Part shown: positions 8,990 through 17,963 of the stretch, one piece after another
How positions within the stretch are numbered: the first letter of the stretch is position 1
How the letters are laid out: the number at the start of each line of letters is the position of its first letter
Assembly (NCBI GenBank): GCA_000014925.1
Contig: CP000474.1
Location: forward strand, 3,472,001 to 3,536,000
Direction: 5' to 3'
Length of the DNA stretch: 64,000 nucleotides
DNA from: Paenarthrobacter aurescens TC1
Lineage (GTDB): Bacteria; Actinomycetota; Actinomycetes; Actinomycetales; Micrococcaceae
The notes under the pieces: model-generated
The model's input: only the letters and a program-made list of their open reading frames with translations
Databases searched by the model: none
What the model was told of the DNA's origin: nothing
Made by a program: the position numbers and the translations under genes

Positions 8990-9310
8990 TTGTCTCATTA
9001 CAGCGCGAAGACTGCCCCCATCAAGTCCGAACCTGCGCCGCCCGATATGGCAGCTGCCTACTCCGAATTTGCTAAGCCACTCATCCCCCGGAAGAGTTGG
9101 ATAATGAGGGCAGCGAGGGCTGCACTGACACAGGGGGGGACATTGCCGAAATACTTAATCAACGAGGGCCTCGAAACCGAAGAGGTCATAGTGGCCGCAA
9201 GGGCCACAGAGGGCAACATTCAGTGGTGGTTCTATGACACCGGCAATCGTGCCCAAGAGATCCGTCTAAAAGGTCAGGTCCAGACGATCCGCGAGGTTAC
9301 CCACCTATAA
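8990..9310 (+). CDS. Small hypothetical protein, partner of an alpha/beta hydrolase
   Basis: This frame of up to 106 residues ends in a well-conserved block (NIQWWFYDTGNRAQEIRLKG, then QVQTIREVTHL). The same block recurs, frameshifted, at about 13432-13613 (NVQWWFYDASNR...), which supports this frame as a genuine protein. Its 3' end overlaps tail-to-tail with the decayed hydrolase gene on the minus strand, mirroring the second copy. No membrane segment or signal peptide is seen. The TTG at 8990 has no good ribosome binding site; an ATG at 9047 is an alternative start. Function is unknown. Confidence 0.55.
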   Translation: MSHYSAKTAPIKSEPAPPDMAAAYSEFAKPLIPRKSWIMRAARAALTQGGTLPKYLINEGLETEEVIVAARATEGNIQWWFYDTGNRAQEIRLKGQVQTIREVTHL

Positions 9311-10072
9311 GGAGCTGCTTCTTCGGAAACGCCTCGTTGTCCTCAGGAACGCACTCCGGGCACCCCCGGAGGACCAAATGGTTGGTGGCTCCGTAGTTCT
9401 GCAACCTTGAACCCGCGTCCACTCGGCAAGGGCTCTCGATGATCGCGTGGCATCAAAGAATTGTGGACATCCCACAGGATAAGTGCGAAGACCGAAATGG
9501 TGCCCACTTCCGTGGGGGGATGGCATCGAAGGGCCCGCGACCGGAGTCTTCCATGTGTAGATACGGGTCGTCAATGCGAAACCGACCAATTGTGCAGCAA
9601 TCGGGACCACGACATCAGCTCGCGAACCCAGTCCGCGGAAATCGAAATGGTCAGCAAGTCCATTTCGATTTCGACCGGTGGTTTCCGTGCCTGTTAGTGG
9701 ATGCTCCGATGTGGATCTGCGCTGCCACAAGCTCAGCATGCTCAACGGCTAGTCGCTGCGCCCAGGATCCACGATGGAGGAAACTGAGAGATGAGCCTTT
9801 CTAACACCTAGGATATCCAGCAGCGCGACCACGTCTTCGACTACTTCCCTACGCGAGTACCCAGGTACGGGGCTGTCCGGCTGACCGTGGCCTCGAAGTT
9901 CAGGTCCCAAATGACGAATGTAGGAAGCCAAACAACAGGCCGCGCAAAATTCTCGCACCTTCGCCCCGAGCGTGCTGCACCCATAGGAGTCTTCTGCCGC
10001 TGTCGGCTGTTTGATTAGACAGGGCACGTCGACTCCCGTGAGCAACACAATTACACCGACCTTGGACTCCGT
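9296..10072 (-). pseudogene. Decayed alpha/beta hydrolase (second copy of 13603-14424)
   Basis: The minus strand here aligns along its whole length with the intact hydrolase at 13603-14424. The N-terminal region reads GVDVPCLIK where the intact gene reads GIRVPCFVR, and the middle reads LRGHGQPDSPVPGYSRREVV against LRGHGGADKPSGGYTVSEVA. Further matches continue to the common 3' end near GGGTAAC. The start codon position is ACG (10072-10070) where the intact gene has ATG, and several frame changes and stops interrupt the rest. The catalytic GSSSGG region is lost. It is non-functional. Confidence 0.8.
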
Positions 10073-10262
10073 GCTCAACAGTACGCCCGCAAGCTCTCTC
10101 ACGGGACCGCTGATCCGTGGCCGATGGGGCTGAAGACATTCCGGTACTCACACGAAACATTCAGGGCTTTTGCAAAGTAGCCTTATGATGATTCAGGGCG
10201 GCACGCCTCACTTATATGTTGCCCAAATAGGGGCGTGCCGCTGCCACTAATCCCCGGGGCGA

Positions 10263-10448
10263 TTGTGCAGCCCCAAATTCACCGCACCAGATTCAAGCGA
10301 ATTTGCTCTTGAAGGGACCCGACACCAGTTGCCGTACGTAGACATCAACCCGCACAAAACAGGACCCAAATGGCCCGCCTACGTCGGGCTTGCGATACTC
10401 CTCGTCGCAACGATAGCAATCGTTACACTTGCGTTAACAAGCCATTAG
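10263..10448 (+). CDS. Small membrane protein (61 aa)
   Basis: A 61-residue frame starts at TTG and has a hydrophilic N-terminus and a C-terminal membrane segment (WPAYVGLAILLVATIAIVTL) ending in ALTSH. This is the layout of a tail-anchored or type II small membrane protein. No family was recognised, and the TTG start is uncertain. It lies between the decayed hydrolase and the split acyltransferase. Confidence 0.4.
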   Translation: MCSPKFTAPDSSEFALEGTRHQLPYVDINPHKTGPKWPAYVGLAILLVATIAIVTLALTSH

Positions 10449-11243
10449 ACGCGCCACGGTACCGTCCGCGACACTGCTCTCTGTCATACCCGACTATGCA
10501 TTGTTCCGCTAGAGGCTTGTCCCGGTACGATTGGCTTCAGTCGCGCCAAAAAGGGCGCCTTCTTGGGGGATTACTCAATGCCTAGGCACCTCGCCGTGGA
10601 ACGCCCGGCCTCCTTCGTCTCCGGTCGCCTTGCAGCACTCGACGGGCTTCGCACACCCGCAGTCTTGGCCGTATTCCTTTACCACAGCGCTTCGGGACTT
10701 ATGCCCGGCGGCTGGTCCGGGGTGGATACGTTCTTCGCGCTCAGCGGTTTCGTGATCACGTTGCTGCTGGTCAAAGAGTACGCCGCTAGCAGCAGAATTC
10801 GGTTGGGGCGGTTTTATATCCAGCGACTTGCTCGCCTCTGGCCCGCGCTCCTGGTCGTTTGCGTTCCGGTCGCACTGGTGGCGGTATTACTACCAAGCAG
10901 TGGATGGGGCGGCCAGGGGTCGAACGCTGTTCAAGGCGCCATGTACCTGATGAATATTTTCAGGTCCGGACTGCTCGGGGTAGACACCGCCGGCGGGGCG
11001 CTGGGGCACACTTGGACGCTTGCCGTCGAGGAGCAGTTCTACCTCGTCTGGCCACTCCTACTGATCCTAATGCTCCACCTTTTCTCTATAAGGACAATTA
11101 CGATCGTGGCGGCGTTACTCGCATTAGCTGCTGTCGTTGAGCGAGTGATCATGGTCACCGCTGGCGTCGGATTGAACCGGCTTTATAATGGACCGGACAC
11201 GCGCGCAGACCAATTGATTGGGCCCCCTTTAGCAGTCCAGCGG

Positions 11244-12418
11244 CTATGCGATAGCTGATTGGTGGTCTGCGGTCCACTGATTCCAGTAGTTGGATGGTGT
11301 CATTCCATCCAGGGATCCGTGGGGCCGTTCATGATTGTAGATGTCTTTCCATTCGTCGGCCAAGTACTTTGCTTCGGCCATGGTGTCGATGATTTCTCCG
11401 GAGAGTTGTTCCCTTCTGAATTGGGCGTTGAATGATTCGATGAACCCGTTCTGCCAGGGCGATCCCGGGTCGATGAACGCGGTCTTCACACCGGCTGTGC
11501 TGCACCATTCGATCAGTGCGGCGGCGGTGAATTCCGGTCCGTTGTCGCAGCGCACGTACGCCGGTTCGATACCGGTTTCGGCGATGATGTTCTCCAGCAC
11601 GGCGACCACGTCGGAAGCCTTGAACGAGCGCCGCGGCACGATCGCCAGCGCCGTGCGGGTGCATTCGTCGATGACGTTGAAGAAGCGGATGTGGCGCCCG
11701 CAGGAGGTGACGTCGGACTGGAAGTCGAAGCTGATCACGTGCATCGGGTATTCGGCTTTCAGGCGCTTCTGTTCCCCGGCGTCCGGGCCGGTCCGGCGCT
11801 TCTTCTTCGGCTTGGGTTTACAAACCAGTCCCTCGTCGCGCCAGAGCCGGCGTACCCGCTTCTTGTTCAGCGCCACGTCCTGCCACTGCGGCTGGGCACG
11901 CAGGTGCCAGCGGGCCTTCTTCCAGCCCCACGCCGGGTGTTTCTGCGCGACTGCCCGCAGGTCAGCGCGCAGCCGTGTTTCCTCGAAACTCATTTCGGGT
12001 TTCTTCTTGCGCAGGGCGGAGCGGTTCTGCCCCAGCACTTTGCAGGCAAAGCGTTCCGACGCCCCGAACTTCTCCATCGCCATGCGCACGGCACGGCGGC
12101 GTGGTTCGGGGCTCAGAATTTTCCCTTGGCCACCTCGTTCAGGATGTCGATGGCTAGCTCTTTCTCGGCCAGCAGCCGCTTGAGCCTCGCGTTCTCCTTC
12201 TCGAGCTCCTTGGTCCGTTTCGTCGCCTCGGCGTTCTTCTCGGACCCGTACTGGTTCAGCCACCGGTACCAGGTCGCCTCGGTGACCTGCAGTTCCTTGA
12301 CGACCTCGATGAGGGGCCGTCCTTCATTGAGCATTTTCTGGCCCTGCCGGACCTTCGCGATGACCTGCTCGGGGGTATGCCTACGTGCCATAACTAGTGA
12401 ATTTCCTCCTGCGTCCAT
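11244..12418 (-). CDS. IS3-family transposase OrfAB (made by -1 frameshift)
   Basis: The catalytic OrfB frame (11244-12263) is joined to OrfA by a -1 shift at the heptamer GGGAAAA, after which reading continues ILSPEPRRRAV. OrfB has the N-terminal HTH_21-like region (HPAWGWKKARWHLRAQ) and an rve integrase core with the DDE residues: D in HVISFDFQSDVT, D in VRCDNGPEF and E in NGFIESFNAQFRREQ. The fused protein should be the active transposase, while free OrfA regulates. All catalytic motifs are intact. Confidence 0.9.
12113..12418 (-). CDS. IS3-family transposase OrfA
   Basis: This 101-residue protein is the DNA-binding OrfA. It starts ARRHTPEQVIAKVRQGQKML and contains a helix-turn-helix (EVVKELQVTEATWYRWLNQY) followed by a leucine-rich coiled coil (TKELEKENARLKRLLAEKEL), the standard OrfA layout for binding the terminal repeats and multimerising. 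Its 3' end overlaps the orfB frame and contains the frameshift heptamer. An ATG at 12391 (residue 10) is an alternative start. Confidence 0.93.
   Translation of the reverse strand: MDAGGNSLVMARRHTPEQVIAKVRQGQKMLNEGRPLIEVVKELQVTEATWYRWLNQYGSEKNAEATKRTKELEKENARLKRLLAEKELAIDILNEVAKGKF
12119..12125 (-). other. Programmed -1 ribosomal frameshift heptamer
   Basis: The minus strand reads G GGA AAA in the orfA frame, an X-XXY-YYZ slippery heptamer placed a few codons before the orfA stop. A -1 slip enters the orfB frame just before its first conserved residues. Confidence 0.75.
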
Positions 12419-13121
12419 TCTCGGACACGAAACTCACATAGTCACCGGACTCCTACACGGGGACCCAACCACAATTACTCCTCGGTTGCGTTCTCGCCCT
12501 TGTATTCGCGATGCTGAAACCAGGTACGAGAGCCTCAGCAGTCTTCACAAAGTCTTTCTCCAAAACTATCTGGCCAGCGGCCGCAGTCTTGGTTGCTGCC
12601 TCATTCTTGATTGTCTACCCCAAGGATGCCGGGGCATGGTTTGACTTCTACTGGACAGCAGGACCGTTCCTCTTAGCGCTCACAGCCACGGTGCTTATCG
12701 CAGGGTTGGCCACCAATCCGGGGCATCGACTCGCGAAGATACTGGCTCACCCGTGGCTGTCTTGGCCGGGCCGGAACCTGTCATACGGGATGTACCTGTG
12801 GCACCTTCCGCTGATCTATCTTCTGCTCCCGGTTATCCAGCCGTTGGCAATCCGAGTCCCTGTTGTTTTCCTTCTGACCGTTGGCCTAGCGTATCTTTCA
12901 GCGCGCTTCGTGGAGGCGCCCATCCGCGCCCGTGTGAATCGAATGTTGGATAAGCGTTCAACATCACTGGCTTCGTCGGAACTCGCGAAGGTTGCATGAC
13001 CGCCTATAGACCGTCTCGTGCTGCTGACACAACGCTCGCGTACTCATAGAGCACATACTTGTAAATCTTCCTTGTTCCCCCGACGCGGAGCATCTACTCT
13101 TCAGGTAGCAATGGCGGCGCC

Positions 13122-13292
13122 ATGGTTGGGCTCGTGATTGGGTCAGTGCTGGTTCTTACTGGCTTTATCCAGATGTGCCTGGGCGCCTACTGTGCGTTGG
13201 CGAACATTGATGCCTTGCCCGTTCATGGTGCTCCGGACGCGGCACCTGCTATTGCAACTTCAATTGTGGATGTTCCGCCGGCTCCTGTTTAG
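13122..13292 (+). CDS. Possible small membrane protein (56 aa)
   Basis: An ATG at 13122 opens a 56-residue frame with an N-terminal hydrophobic stretch (MVGLVIGSVLVLTGFIQMCL) and an Ala/Pro-rich tail. No family is recognised and the ribosome binding site is weak. It lies in a degraded region between the acyltransferase remnant and the second copy of the hydrolase module, so it may itself be a remnant. Confidence 0.28.
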   Translation: MVGLVIGSVLVLTGFIQMCLGAYCALANIDALPVHGAPDAAPAIATSIVDVPPAPV

Positions 13293-13431
13293 CCTCCTTC
13301 GCAGCAGTAGTCCAGGTCGAGCCTCATCATTTACAGGTGTGGGTGGTCCCTTAGCAGTGTTGATGCAGCTATGGGCACAACCCATATATTGGGTAAACCG
13401 GTCTTTCCTTGCCTACATCGTCGTGACCCGT

Positions 13432-13613
13432 GCCGATCTCGTGGGCCCTCCGAGCCGACGTCCTCAACGAAGGACTCCAAATCGAAGAAGTCACCGTGGC
13501 CGCGAGGAGCAACCGAGTGCAACGTGCAATGGTGGTTCTACGACGCGAGTAACCGTACAAAACAAACGCGGCTGAAAGGCCACGTCCAAACGATCCACGA
13601 AGTTACCCGCATT
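13432..13613 (+). pseudogene. Decayed second copy of the small gene at 8990-9310
   Basis: One frame reads ADVLNEGLQIEEVTVAARS, matching YLINEGLETEEVIVAARA of the intact copy. The frame then shifts to NVQWWFYDASNRTKQTRLKG, matching NIQWWFYDTGNRAQEIRLKG. No stop occurs at the equivalent of the intact stop codon, and upstream sequence has stops in the aligned frame. It overlaps the 3' end of the intact hydrolase tail-to-tail, exactly as in the first copy. Confidence 0.7.
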
Positions 13614-14424
13614 CTGACAGCTCGCCCAGGAAGCTCGCCACATCCTCTGCCACTCGCTCCGGGCACTCCCACAGCACCAGATGACCGGTGTCCTCGTAGA
13701 TCTTCAATCGTGCGCCCTTGATGCGGCCTGCCAGGGTTTCTTGATGCTGTCGCGGCACAAGGTGATCGTGGGCGCCCCAGAGTATGAGTGTAGGGGCGGA
13801 AATGTTGCCTGTTTCCGTCGGCGGGAGGGCTTGGTAGTAGCCGCGGAGGGATTCTTTCCAGATGGACGCAGGCATGGCCAGACCGTCCCGTACCCGCTCC
13901 TCTATGTAGTCTGCAGGCACTGTGTGCAGCAATCGGTACCAGGACAAAGAATCCCGAACCCAGTCCTCTGAGATTGGATCGGTCAGTGCATCCACCTCAT
14001 CCGCAAACGGCGGTCTCGTATGGAGGCTCAGTGGAGTTCCCACCAGGACCAGCGAAGCCAGCAGATCCGGACGCATGACCGCCAGTTGCTGAGCCACGTA
14101 GCCCCCGCTGGAGGAACCCAGTACATTGGCGCGTGCTATGCCCAGAGCCTCCAGCACTGCGGCAATATCCTCTGCTACCTCGGACACCGTGTACCCGCCG
14201 CTGGGTTTATCGGCGCCGCCGTGGCCGCGAAGGTCCGGTGCCACGATAGTGAGGTCGGGAAGCGAGGCAATCAGCCGTCCGAAACTCCGCCAGGATTCAC
14301 TCCACGCATGCAATAGCAGCAGCGGTGAGTCGCCGTCGTCGGCTGTTCGCTCAAGATTCCCTCGGACGAAACACGGCACTCTGATCCCGGTGTTCAAAGA
14401 GACGGTCCTGACTTCGGACTCCAT
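13603..14424 (-). CDS. Alpha/beta hydrolase
   Basis: This 273-residue protein has the full alpha/beta-hydrolase set. LLLLHAWSESWRSF holds the oxyanion-hole region, APDLRGHGGAD is the conserved strand-turn, GSSSGGYVAQQLA is the nucleophile elbow with Ser, WGAHDHLVPR carries the acidic residue and DTGHLVLWECPE carries the catalytic His. No signal peptide is seen, so it should act in the cytosol; the substrate is unknown. The ATG at 14424 (MESEVRTVSL) is preferred over the frame extension to 14469 because homology with the decayed copy starts there. The decayed copy of its small partner gene overlaps its 3' end. Confidence 0.88.
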   Translation of the reverse strand: MESEVRTVSLNTGIRVPCFVRGNLERTADDGDSPLLLLHAWSESWRSFGRLIASLPDLTIVAPDLRGHGGADKPSGGYTVSEVAEDIAAVLEALGIARANVLGSSSGGYVAQQLAVMRPDLLASLVLVGTPLSLHTRPPFADEVDALTDPISEDWVRDSLSWYRLLHTVPADYIEERVRDGLAMPASIWKESLRGYYQALPPTETGNISAPTLILWGAHDHLVPRQHQETLAGRIKGARLKIYEDTGHLVLWECPERVAEDVASFLGELSECG

Positions 14425-14478
14425 GGCCCCAGCGTACGCTCGGCCCGCCGCTGATAGGAGGGTGTGCACCTACACCGG

Positions 14479-14582
14479 CCCCGCCTCCCACTCCCTTACT
14501 GCCGGGGAGGGGCAGCACGGTACCGTCCGTGACGCTCGCGGCCTGGCGATGGTGCAGATCGAGCCACTCCGGGGTCTGCTTG
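14479..14582 (-). pseudogene. Hydrolase 3'-end remnant, copy 1
   Basis: The minus strand reads QTPEWLDLHHRQAASVTDGT-like sequence, the C-terminal part of an alpha/beta hydrolase different from the neighbouring intact one. It is nearly identical to the remnants at 17811-17963 and 30344-30490, but an internal stretch of roughly 50 bp (encoding HYLHHTHAGEIADG in the others) is missing. It lies about 50 bp upstream of the intact hydrolase start. Confidence 0.7.
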
Positions 14583-14751
14583 CAGACGGAGCCTCTTCAG
14601 GGACCGGTACAGCTCGGCTTCTTCGCTGTCCGCTGCTGCTGCCACGGTAGGCAGGTTCCATGGGCGCGGTAGTACGCCGCGATGAGTTTGGCTGCGGCGA
14701 CTGGTCCGCCGGCAGCGATGGGCGGAGGGTGTTCGGTGTAGCACTGGTCAT

Positions 14752-14982
14752 TTACTCGGGCAGCTCCCCCGCAATGATCCGCTCCGCCGTGAGTCGATAG
14801 GCCTCCGTGATGTAGTCCTCAACATCGCTGCTAGCAATACGCCACACACCCCGGCCACCGACCTGGATCCCACGGAGTTCACCTGACTTCAACAACGCCC
14901 GGATCTGGCTCACGGACACGTTCAGTTCGTCGGCAACCTGCTCAATAGTCAGGAACCGGTGCTTCTTGGCTTCAGTGGACAT
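14752..14982 (-). CDS. Excisionase-family helix-turn-helix DNA-binding protein
   Basis: This 76-residue protein contains a MerR/excisionase-type winged helix: FLTIEQVADELNVSVSQIRA, then LKSGELRGIQVGGRGVWRIA and SSDVEDYITEA. This is the HTH_17 pattern used by phage excisionases and small actinobacterial regulators. No integrase is nearby, so a role as a chromosomal regulator is as likely as one in excision. It is read in the same direction as the desaturase gene, which ends about 160 bp further upstream. Confidence 0.85.
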   Translation of the reverse strand: MSTEAKKHRFLTIEQVADELNVSVSQIRALLKSGELRGIQVGGRGVWRIASSDVEDYITEAYRLTAERIIAGELPE

Positions 14983-15144
14983 CCATCCATCGTAGAAGTG
15001 GTCAGGGCCGGAATACGAGGCCCAACGGGGCGGACCCTCAATATGGCCTGAACTATGTCACCAATTCACAGATGCAATGCCCCCGGGTGTCCGCCCCCGG
15101 GTTTCGAGGGCTTTTGCAGCGCCAAGTGGACGGAGGGTGCCTCC

Positions 15145-16305
15145 CTACCGCCGTGGTGGTAGGGCGAGCTTGAAGACTTTGGCCCACGCGGAGCCGACCT
15201 GCTTCAGCAGGGGCCCTGTGGTGTACTTCAGGTCGTAGCGTTGGCAAATGTCCCGGACCTTCGGGGCGATCTCGGCGTAACGGTTGGACGGAAGGTCCGG
15301 GAAGAGGTGGTGCTCGATCTGATGCGACAGGTTTCCGGTCATGAGGTGCATAAATCGGGGCCCTGAGATGTTGGCGGATCCGATCATCTGACGTACGTAC
15401 CAGTCGCCGCGGGTTTCGCCTTCCACCATTTCCTCGGTGAACGTGTCCGTTCCTTCGGGGAAGTGGCCGCAGAAAATGACGGCGTGGGCCCAGACATTGC
15501 GGATGGCGTTGGCAGCCAGTGTGCCGTAGAGGGCTTGCTTCCCGGAGCCTGTGAGCATGGCCAACGCGGGAGTGGCTGCGTAGTCTTTGGCGAACTGTTT
15601 AACAGCCTTACGCCCCAGCGCTTTGAGGTCTTTGTTCATGGCCTCCTTGGATTTTAGGCCCTCTTTGTATTCGGGGATCTCCAGGTCGTAGATGGCTATG
15701 CCCCATTCGAAGACGGGCGCGAGCAGGGCGTTGTAGAGGGGGTTGCCCAGGTTGAAGGGCTTCCATTCCTGATCGGGATCCATGCGCAGAAGGTTGTATC
15801 CGACGTCGCGGTCTTTGCCGACGACGTTGGTCCAGCGGTGGTGAAGGTCGTTGTGAGTGTGCTGCCATGAACGTGACGGAGTAACGAAGTCCCATTCCCA
15901 GGTAGTGGAGTGGATGTCCGGATCGCGCATCCAGTCCCACTGGCCGTGGAGGATGTTGTGGCCCAGTTCCATGTTCTCCAGGATCTTGGCGACGCTGAGG
16001 AGCGCTGTGCCGGTGATCCAGGCGGCCTTATTCTTGCTGACCAGCAGCGCGGCACGTCCAGAGACTTCCAACGCCCGTTGAATCTTGATCATTCGCCTGA
16101 TGTACGCGGCATCGCTTGAGCCGCGCTTGCCCAGGATGTCGTCACGGATGGCATCGAGCTCGCGGCCCAGTTCAGCCACTTGCTCGTCACTCAGGTGCGC
16201 GGCTGCCGGTGGACGCACCGTTGGCCTGCCGTCCTCGGCAAGGGCTCCGGGCCGCGTCTTGAGCCCGACGGCGGTGGCTGGGCTTTTGGCTGAAACTACT
16301 GACAT
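15145..16305 (-). CDS. Membrane fatty-acid desaturase
   Basis: The enzyme should insert a double bond into acyl chains at the membrane using a di-iron centre. Three histidine boxes are present: HNILHGQW (residues 116-123), HTHNDLHHRW (149-158) and HQIEHHLFPDLPSNRY near the C-terminus. The QxxHH third box places it with acyl-CoA or acyl-lipid front-end type desaturases such as mycobacterial DesA3-like enzymes. Hydrophobic segments lie between the boxes. The ATG at 16305 follows GAGGAG; the longer frame to 16398 overlaps the reductase gene and is not needed. The electron-supplying reductase gene lies 13 bp upstream. Confidence 0.93.
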   Translation of the reverse strand: MSVVSAKSPATAVGLKTRPGALAEDGRPTVRPPAAAHLSDEQVAELGRELDAIRDDILGKRGSSDAAYIRRMIKIQRALEVSGRAALLVSKNKAAWITGTALLSVAKILENMELGHNILHGQWDWMRDPDIHSTTWEWDFVTPSRSWQHTHNDLHHRWTNVVGKDRDVGYNLLRMDPDQEWKPFNLGNPLYNALLAPVFEWGIAIYDLEIPEYKEGLKSKEAMNKDLKALGRKAVKQFAKDYAATPALAMLTGSGKQALYGTLAANAIRNVWAHAVIFCGHFPEGTDTFTEEMVEGETRGDWYVRQMIGSANISGPRFMHLMTGNLSHQIEHHLFPDLPSNRYAEIAPKVRDICQRYDLKYTTGPLLKQVGSAWAKVFKLALPPRR

Positions 16306-16318
16306 GCGGTTGTACTCC

Positions 16319-17416
16319 TCAGATTTCGAGGTTGACGGGCCCGGCGGCTGCCGAAACACACGTTTGGATGAGTTCGCCGGGTGCGCCATGCACTTCACCA
16401 GTGCGCAGGTCCCGGACGCTACCTGACAGCAGCGGAGTCAGGCAGCTGTGACAGATGCCCATGCGGCAGCCACTGGGCATGAGGACACCAGCGTCCTCGC
16501 CGACGTCGAGGAGGGGGACGCCGCCGTCGGCCAGGACCTCACGATCGGAAGCTTCAAAGGTAACCAAGCCACCTTCGCTGCCGCCTCCCTTGAACTCGGT
16601 ACTGAACCGCTCAATGGTGAGCGATCCCTGCCCCGCTCCGCTGTCTGATTTCCCTCCCGCGGTGATGGCCTCAGCCGCCGCTGCTTGCTGCCACAGTGCC
16701 TCAGCATCGTCCAGGAAAGTCTCTGGGCCGCAGGCATATGCGGCCCTGTCCCGCCAGTCCGGGCATATTTCTTCGAGATCGGCTGTAGATGTAAAGTCCA
16801 TGCGTCCACGACCGTGAGTGTGCCATTGCACCTGGCGGAAATTGGGAAACTGATCAGCAAGTTCAGCCACTTCCTCGCGGAAGATACTGTCACCTTCCCC
16901 GCGCGAGGAATGGATGAGTACAACGTCCGCGTCGGGACGGCTCGGAACAAGTGTTCGGATCATTGACATGACCGGAGTGATGCCGCTTCCCGCAGTGAGC
17001 ATCAGAAGGGACCGGGGGTGCTCCGGCAGGACAAAATCGCCCTGAGGCGGGGCCAGGAAGAGAACGTCACCGACCTTTGTCTCGCGGACCAGGGCTCCGG
17101 ACACGGAACCAACATCGGTAACTGTGATGGCCGGGTCTTCGCCCGCCGGCGCACTCAGGGAATAGGAACGCCACTGACGCACCCCATTGAGCTCCACCCC
17201 GACCCTGGCCCACTGACCAGCAAGGTGAGCATGCCAGCCCCTGCCGGGCCGGAAAAAAATAGTTGCCGACTGAGCAGTCTCCGGGACCACCCTCGTGACC
17301 ACTGCACGCAACTGGCGAGACGAATAGACCGGATTGAACAGCGCCATGACATCTTCCGGGGCGAGCGGAGTGGTCAAAACAGAGGCGATACGGGCCAGCG
17401 GCCGAAAACTGAACAT
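16319..17416 (-). CDS. Flavin/2Fe-2S ferredoxin reductase, desaturase partner
   Basis: This 365-residue protein should pass electrons from NAD(P)H through FAD and a 2Fe-2S cluster to the desaturase. Domains in order are an FAD-binding barrel with RSYSLSAPAGE, a nucleotide-binding domain with LMLTAGSGITPVMSMI and YACGPETFLDDAE, and a C-terminal plant-type ferredoxin domain with CRMGICHSC and a later cysteine (IQTC). The domain order matches class IA-like oxidoreductases such as Rv3230c, the reductase that serves DesA3. It is first in a two-gene operon, 13 bp before the desaturase. Confidence 0.92.
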   Translation of the reverse strand: MFSFRPLARIASVLTTPLAPEDVMALFNPVYSSRQLRAVVTRVVPETAQSATIFFRPGRGWHAHLAGQWARVGVELNGVRQWRSYSLSAPAGEDPAITVTDVGSVSGALVRETKVGDVLFLAPPQGDFVLPEHPRSLLMLTAGSGITPVMSMIRTLVPSRPDADVVLIHSSRGEGDSIFREEVAELADQFPNFRQVQWHTHGRGRMDFTSTADLEEICPDWRDRAAYACGPETFLDDAEALWQQAAAAEAITAGGKSDSGAGQGSLTIERFSTEFKGGGSEGGLVTFEASDREVLADGGVPLLDVGEDAGVLMPSGCRMGICHSCLTPLLSGSVRDLRTGEVHGAPGELIQTCVSAAAGPVNLEI

Positions 17417-17540
17417 GCACTACTCTTCACAACGAGGGAGAACGAGGACTGTGACCGTATGAAGCGGAATTTCCGTACTAGCAAAATATCATAAGCATAC
17501 TTACAACATCTCTTGCCAGCGCAGTTCTACCGGACAAAGG

Positions 17541-17564
17541 GAAAGCCCCTCGGGAGGGGCTTTC
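17541..17564. terminator. Possible factor-assisted terminator hairpin
   Basis: GAAAGCCCCT and its exact complement are separated by four bases. No clean T-run follows on either strand, so this is a hairpin of uncertain function. Confidence 0.4.
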
Positions 17565-17810
17565 AACGGAAACGGGACATAGTGCTTGGATTGGTCAGCG
17601 GTGATGCGCTCCTCCTCCCCGGGCCCTGCAGCCCATGCCGGTTTCAGTAGCAAGAGAGTAATACTCTCCCGGGATTTCATGCAAACCCCGCCCGGCGACC
17701 CAGAAGGGTAGCGTTCCACTTCCCTAATGACGAGCACCAACACCGGCGGCGTGCGCACGAGTAGGCCTCAGGGGACAACGGCGCGGCAGCACCGGCGTGG
17801 TGAGTCCTAC

Positions 17811-17963
17811 CCCCGCCCCGCCTCCCACTCCCTCACTCCGTCAGCGATCTCTCCCGCGTGCGTGTGGTGGAGGTAGTGCTCGCCGGGGAGGGGCACCACG
17901 GTGCCATCGGTGACGCTCGCGGCTTGGCGATGGTGCAGCTCGAGCCACTCCGGGGTCTGCTTG
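17811..17963 (-). pseudogene. Hydrolase 3'-end remnant, copy 2 (left border of the signalling operon)
   Basis: The minus strand encodes QTPEWLELHHRQAASVTDGT, then PLPGEHYLHHTHAGEIADGV and REWEAGRG before a stop, a typical alpha/beta-hydrolase C-terminus including the catalytic-His region (GEHYLHH). The N-terminal three-quarters of the gene is absent. It is nearly identical to the copy at 30344-30490 and in the same orientation. Confidence 0.78.

Larger units (their letters stand above)
11215..12471 (-). mobile_element. Complete IS3-family insertion sequence (IS407-like), 1257 bp
   Basis: The element begins TGATTGGGCCCCC and ends with the complement of TGGTTGGGTCCCC, imperfect 13-bp terminal repeats (11 matches) with TG...CA ends; similarity extends further inward. 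It is flanked by the 4-bp direct repeat CAAT (11211-11214 and 12472-12475). It carries orfA and orfB with a slippery heptamer between them. A 4-bp duplication and this transposase type fit the IS407 group. The intact ends, intact frames and exact target duplication indicate a recent insertion. Confidence 0.92.
10578..12999 (+). pseudogene. Acyltransferase family 3 gene split by an IS3-family element
   Basis: The 5' part (10578-11214) encodes the start of an integral membrane acyltransferase of the OafA/acyltransferase-3 type: GRLAALDGLRTPAVLAVFLY with a conserved H, then GVDTFFALSGFVITLLLVKE and LGHTWTLAVEEQFYLVWPLL. The 3' part resumes after the insertion and encodes further membrane segments to 12999. 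Removing the element and one CAAT copy restores one frame across the junction (TRADQ followed by LLLGCVLALVF), the expected family sequence. The intact enzyme would O-acylate a surface glycan, consistent with the nearby polysaccharide genes. The ATG at 10578 has GGGGGA just upstream. The insertion makes the gene non-functional. Confidence 0.88.

Noticed and set aside
11341..12183. 280-residue plus-strand open frame inside the insertion sequence
   Set aside because: It is antisense to the transposase genes, has no domain and reflects high-GC frame shadowing.
14479..14582. Considered as part of the intact hydrolase gene at 13603-14424
   Set aside because: It belongs to a different hydrolase C-terminus (GEHYLHH type) and lies upstream of the intact start.
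17501..17758. 85-residue minus-strand frame in the region before the signalling operon
   Set aside because: It contains the hairpin sequence, has no recognisable domain and no good start.
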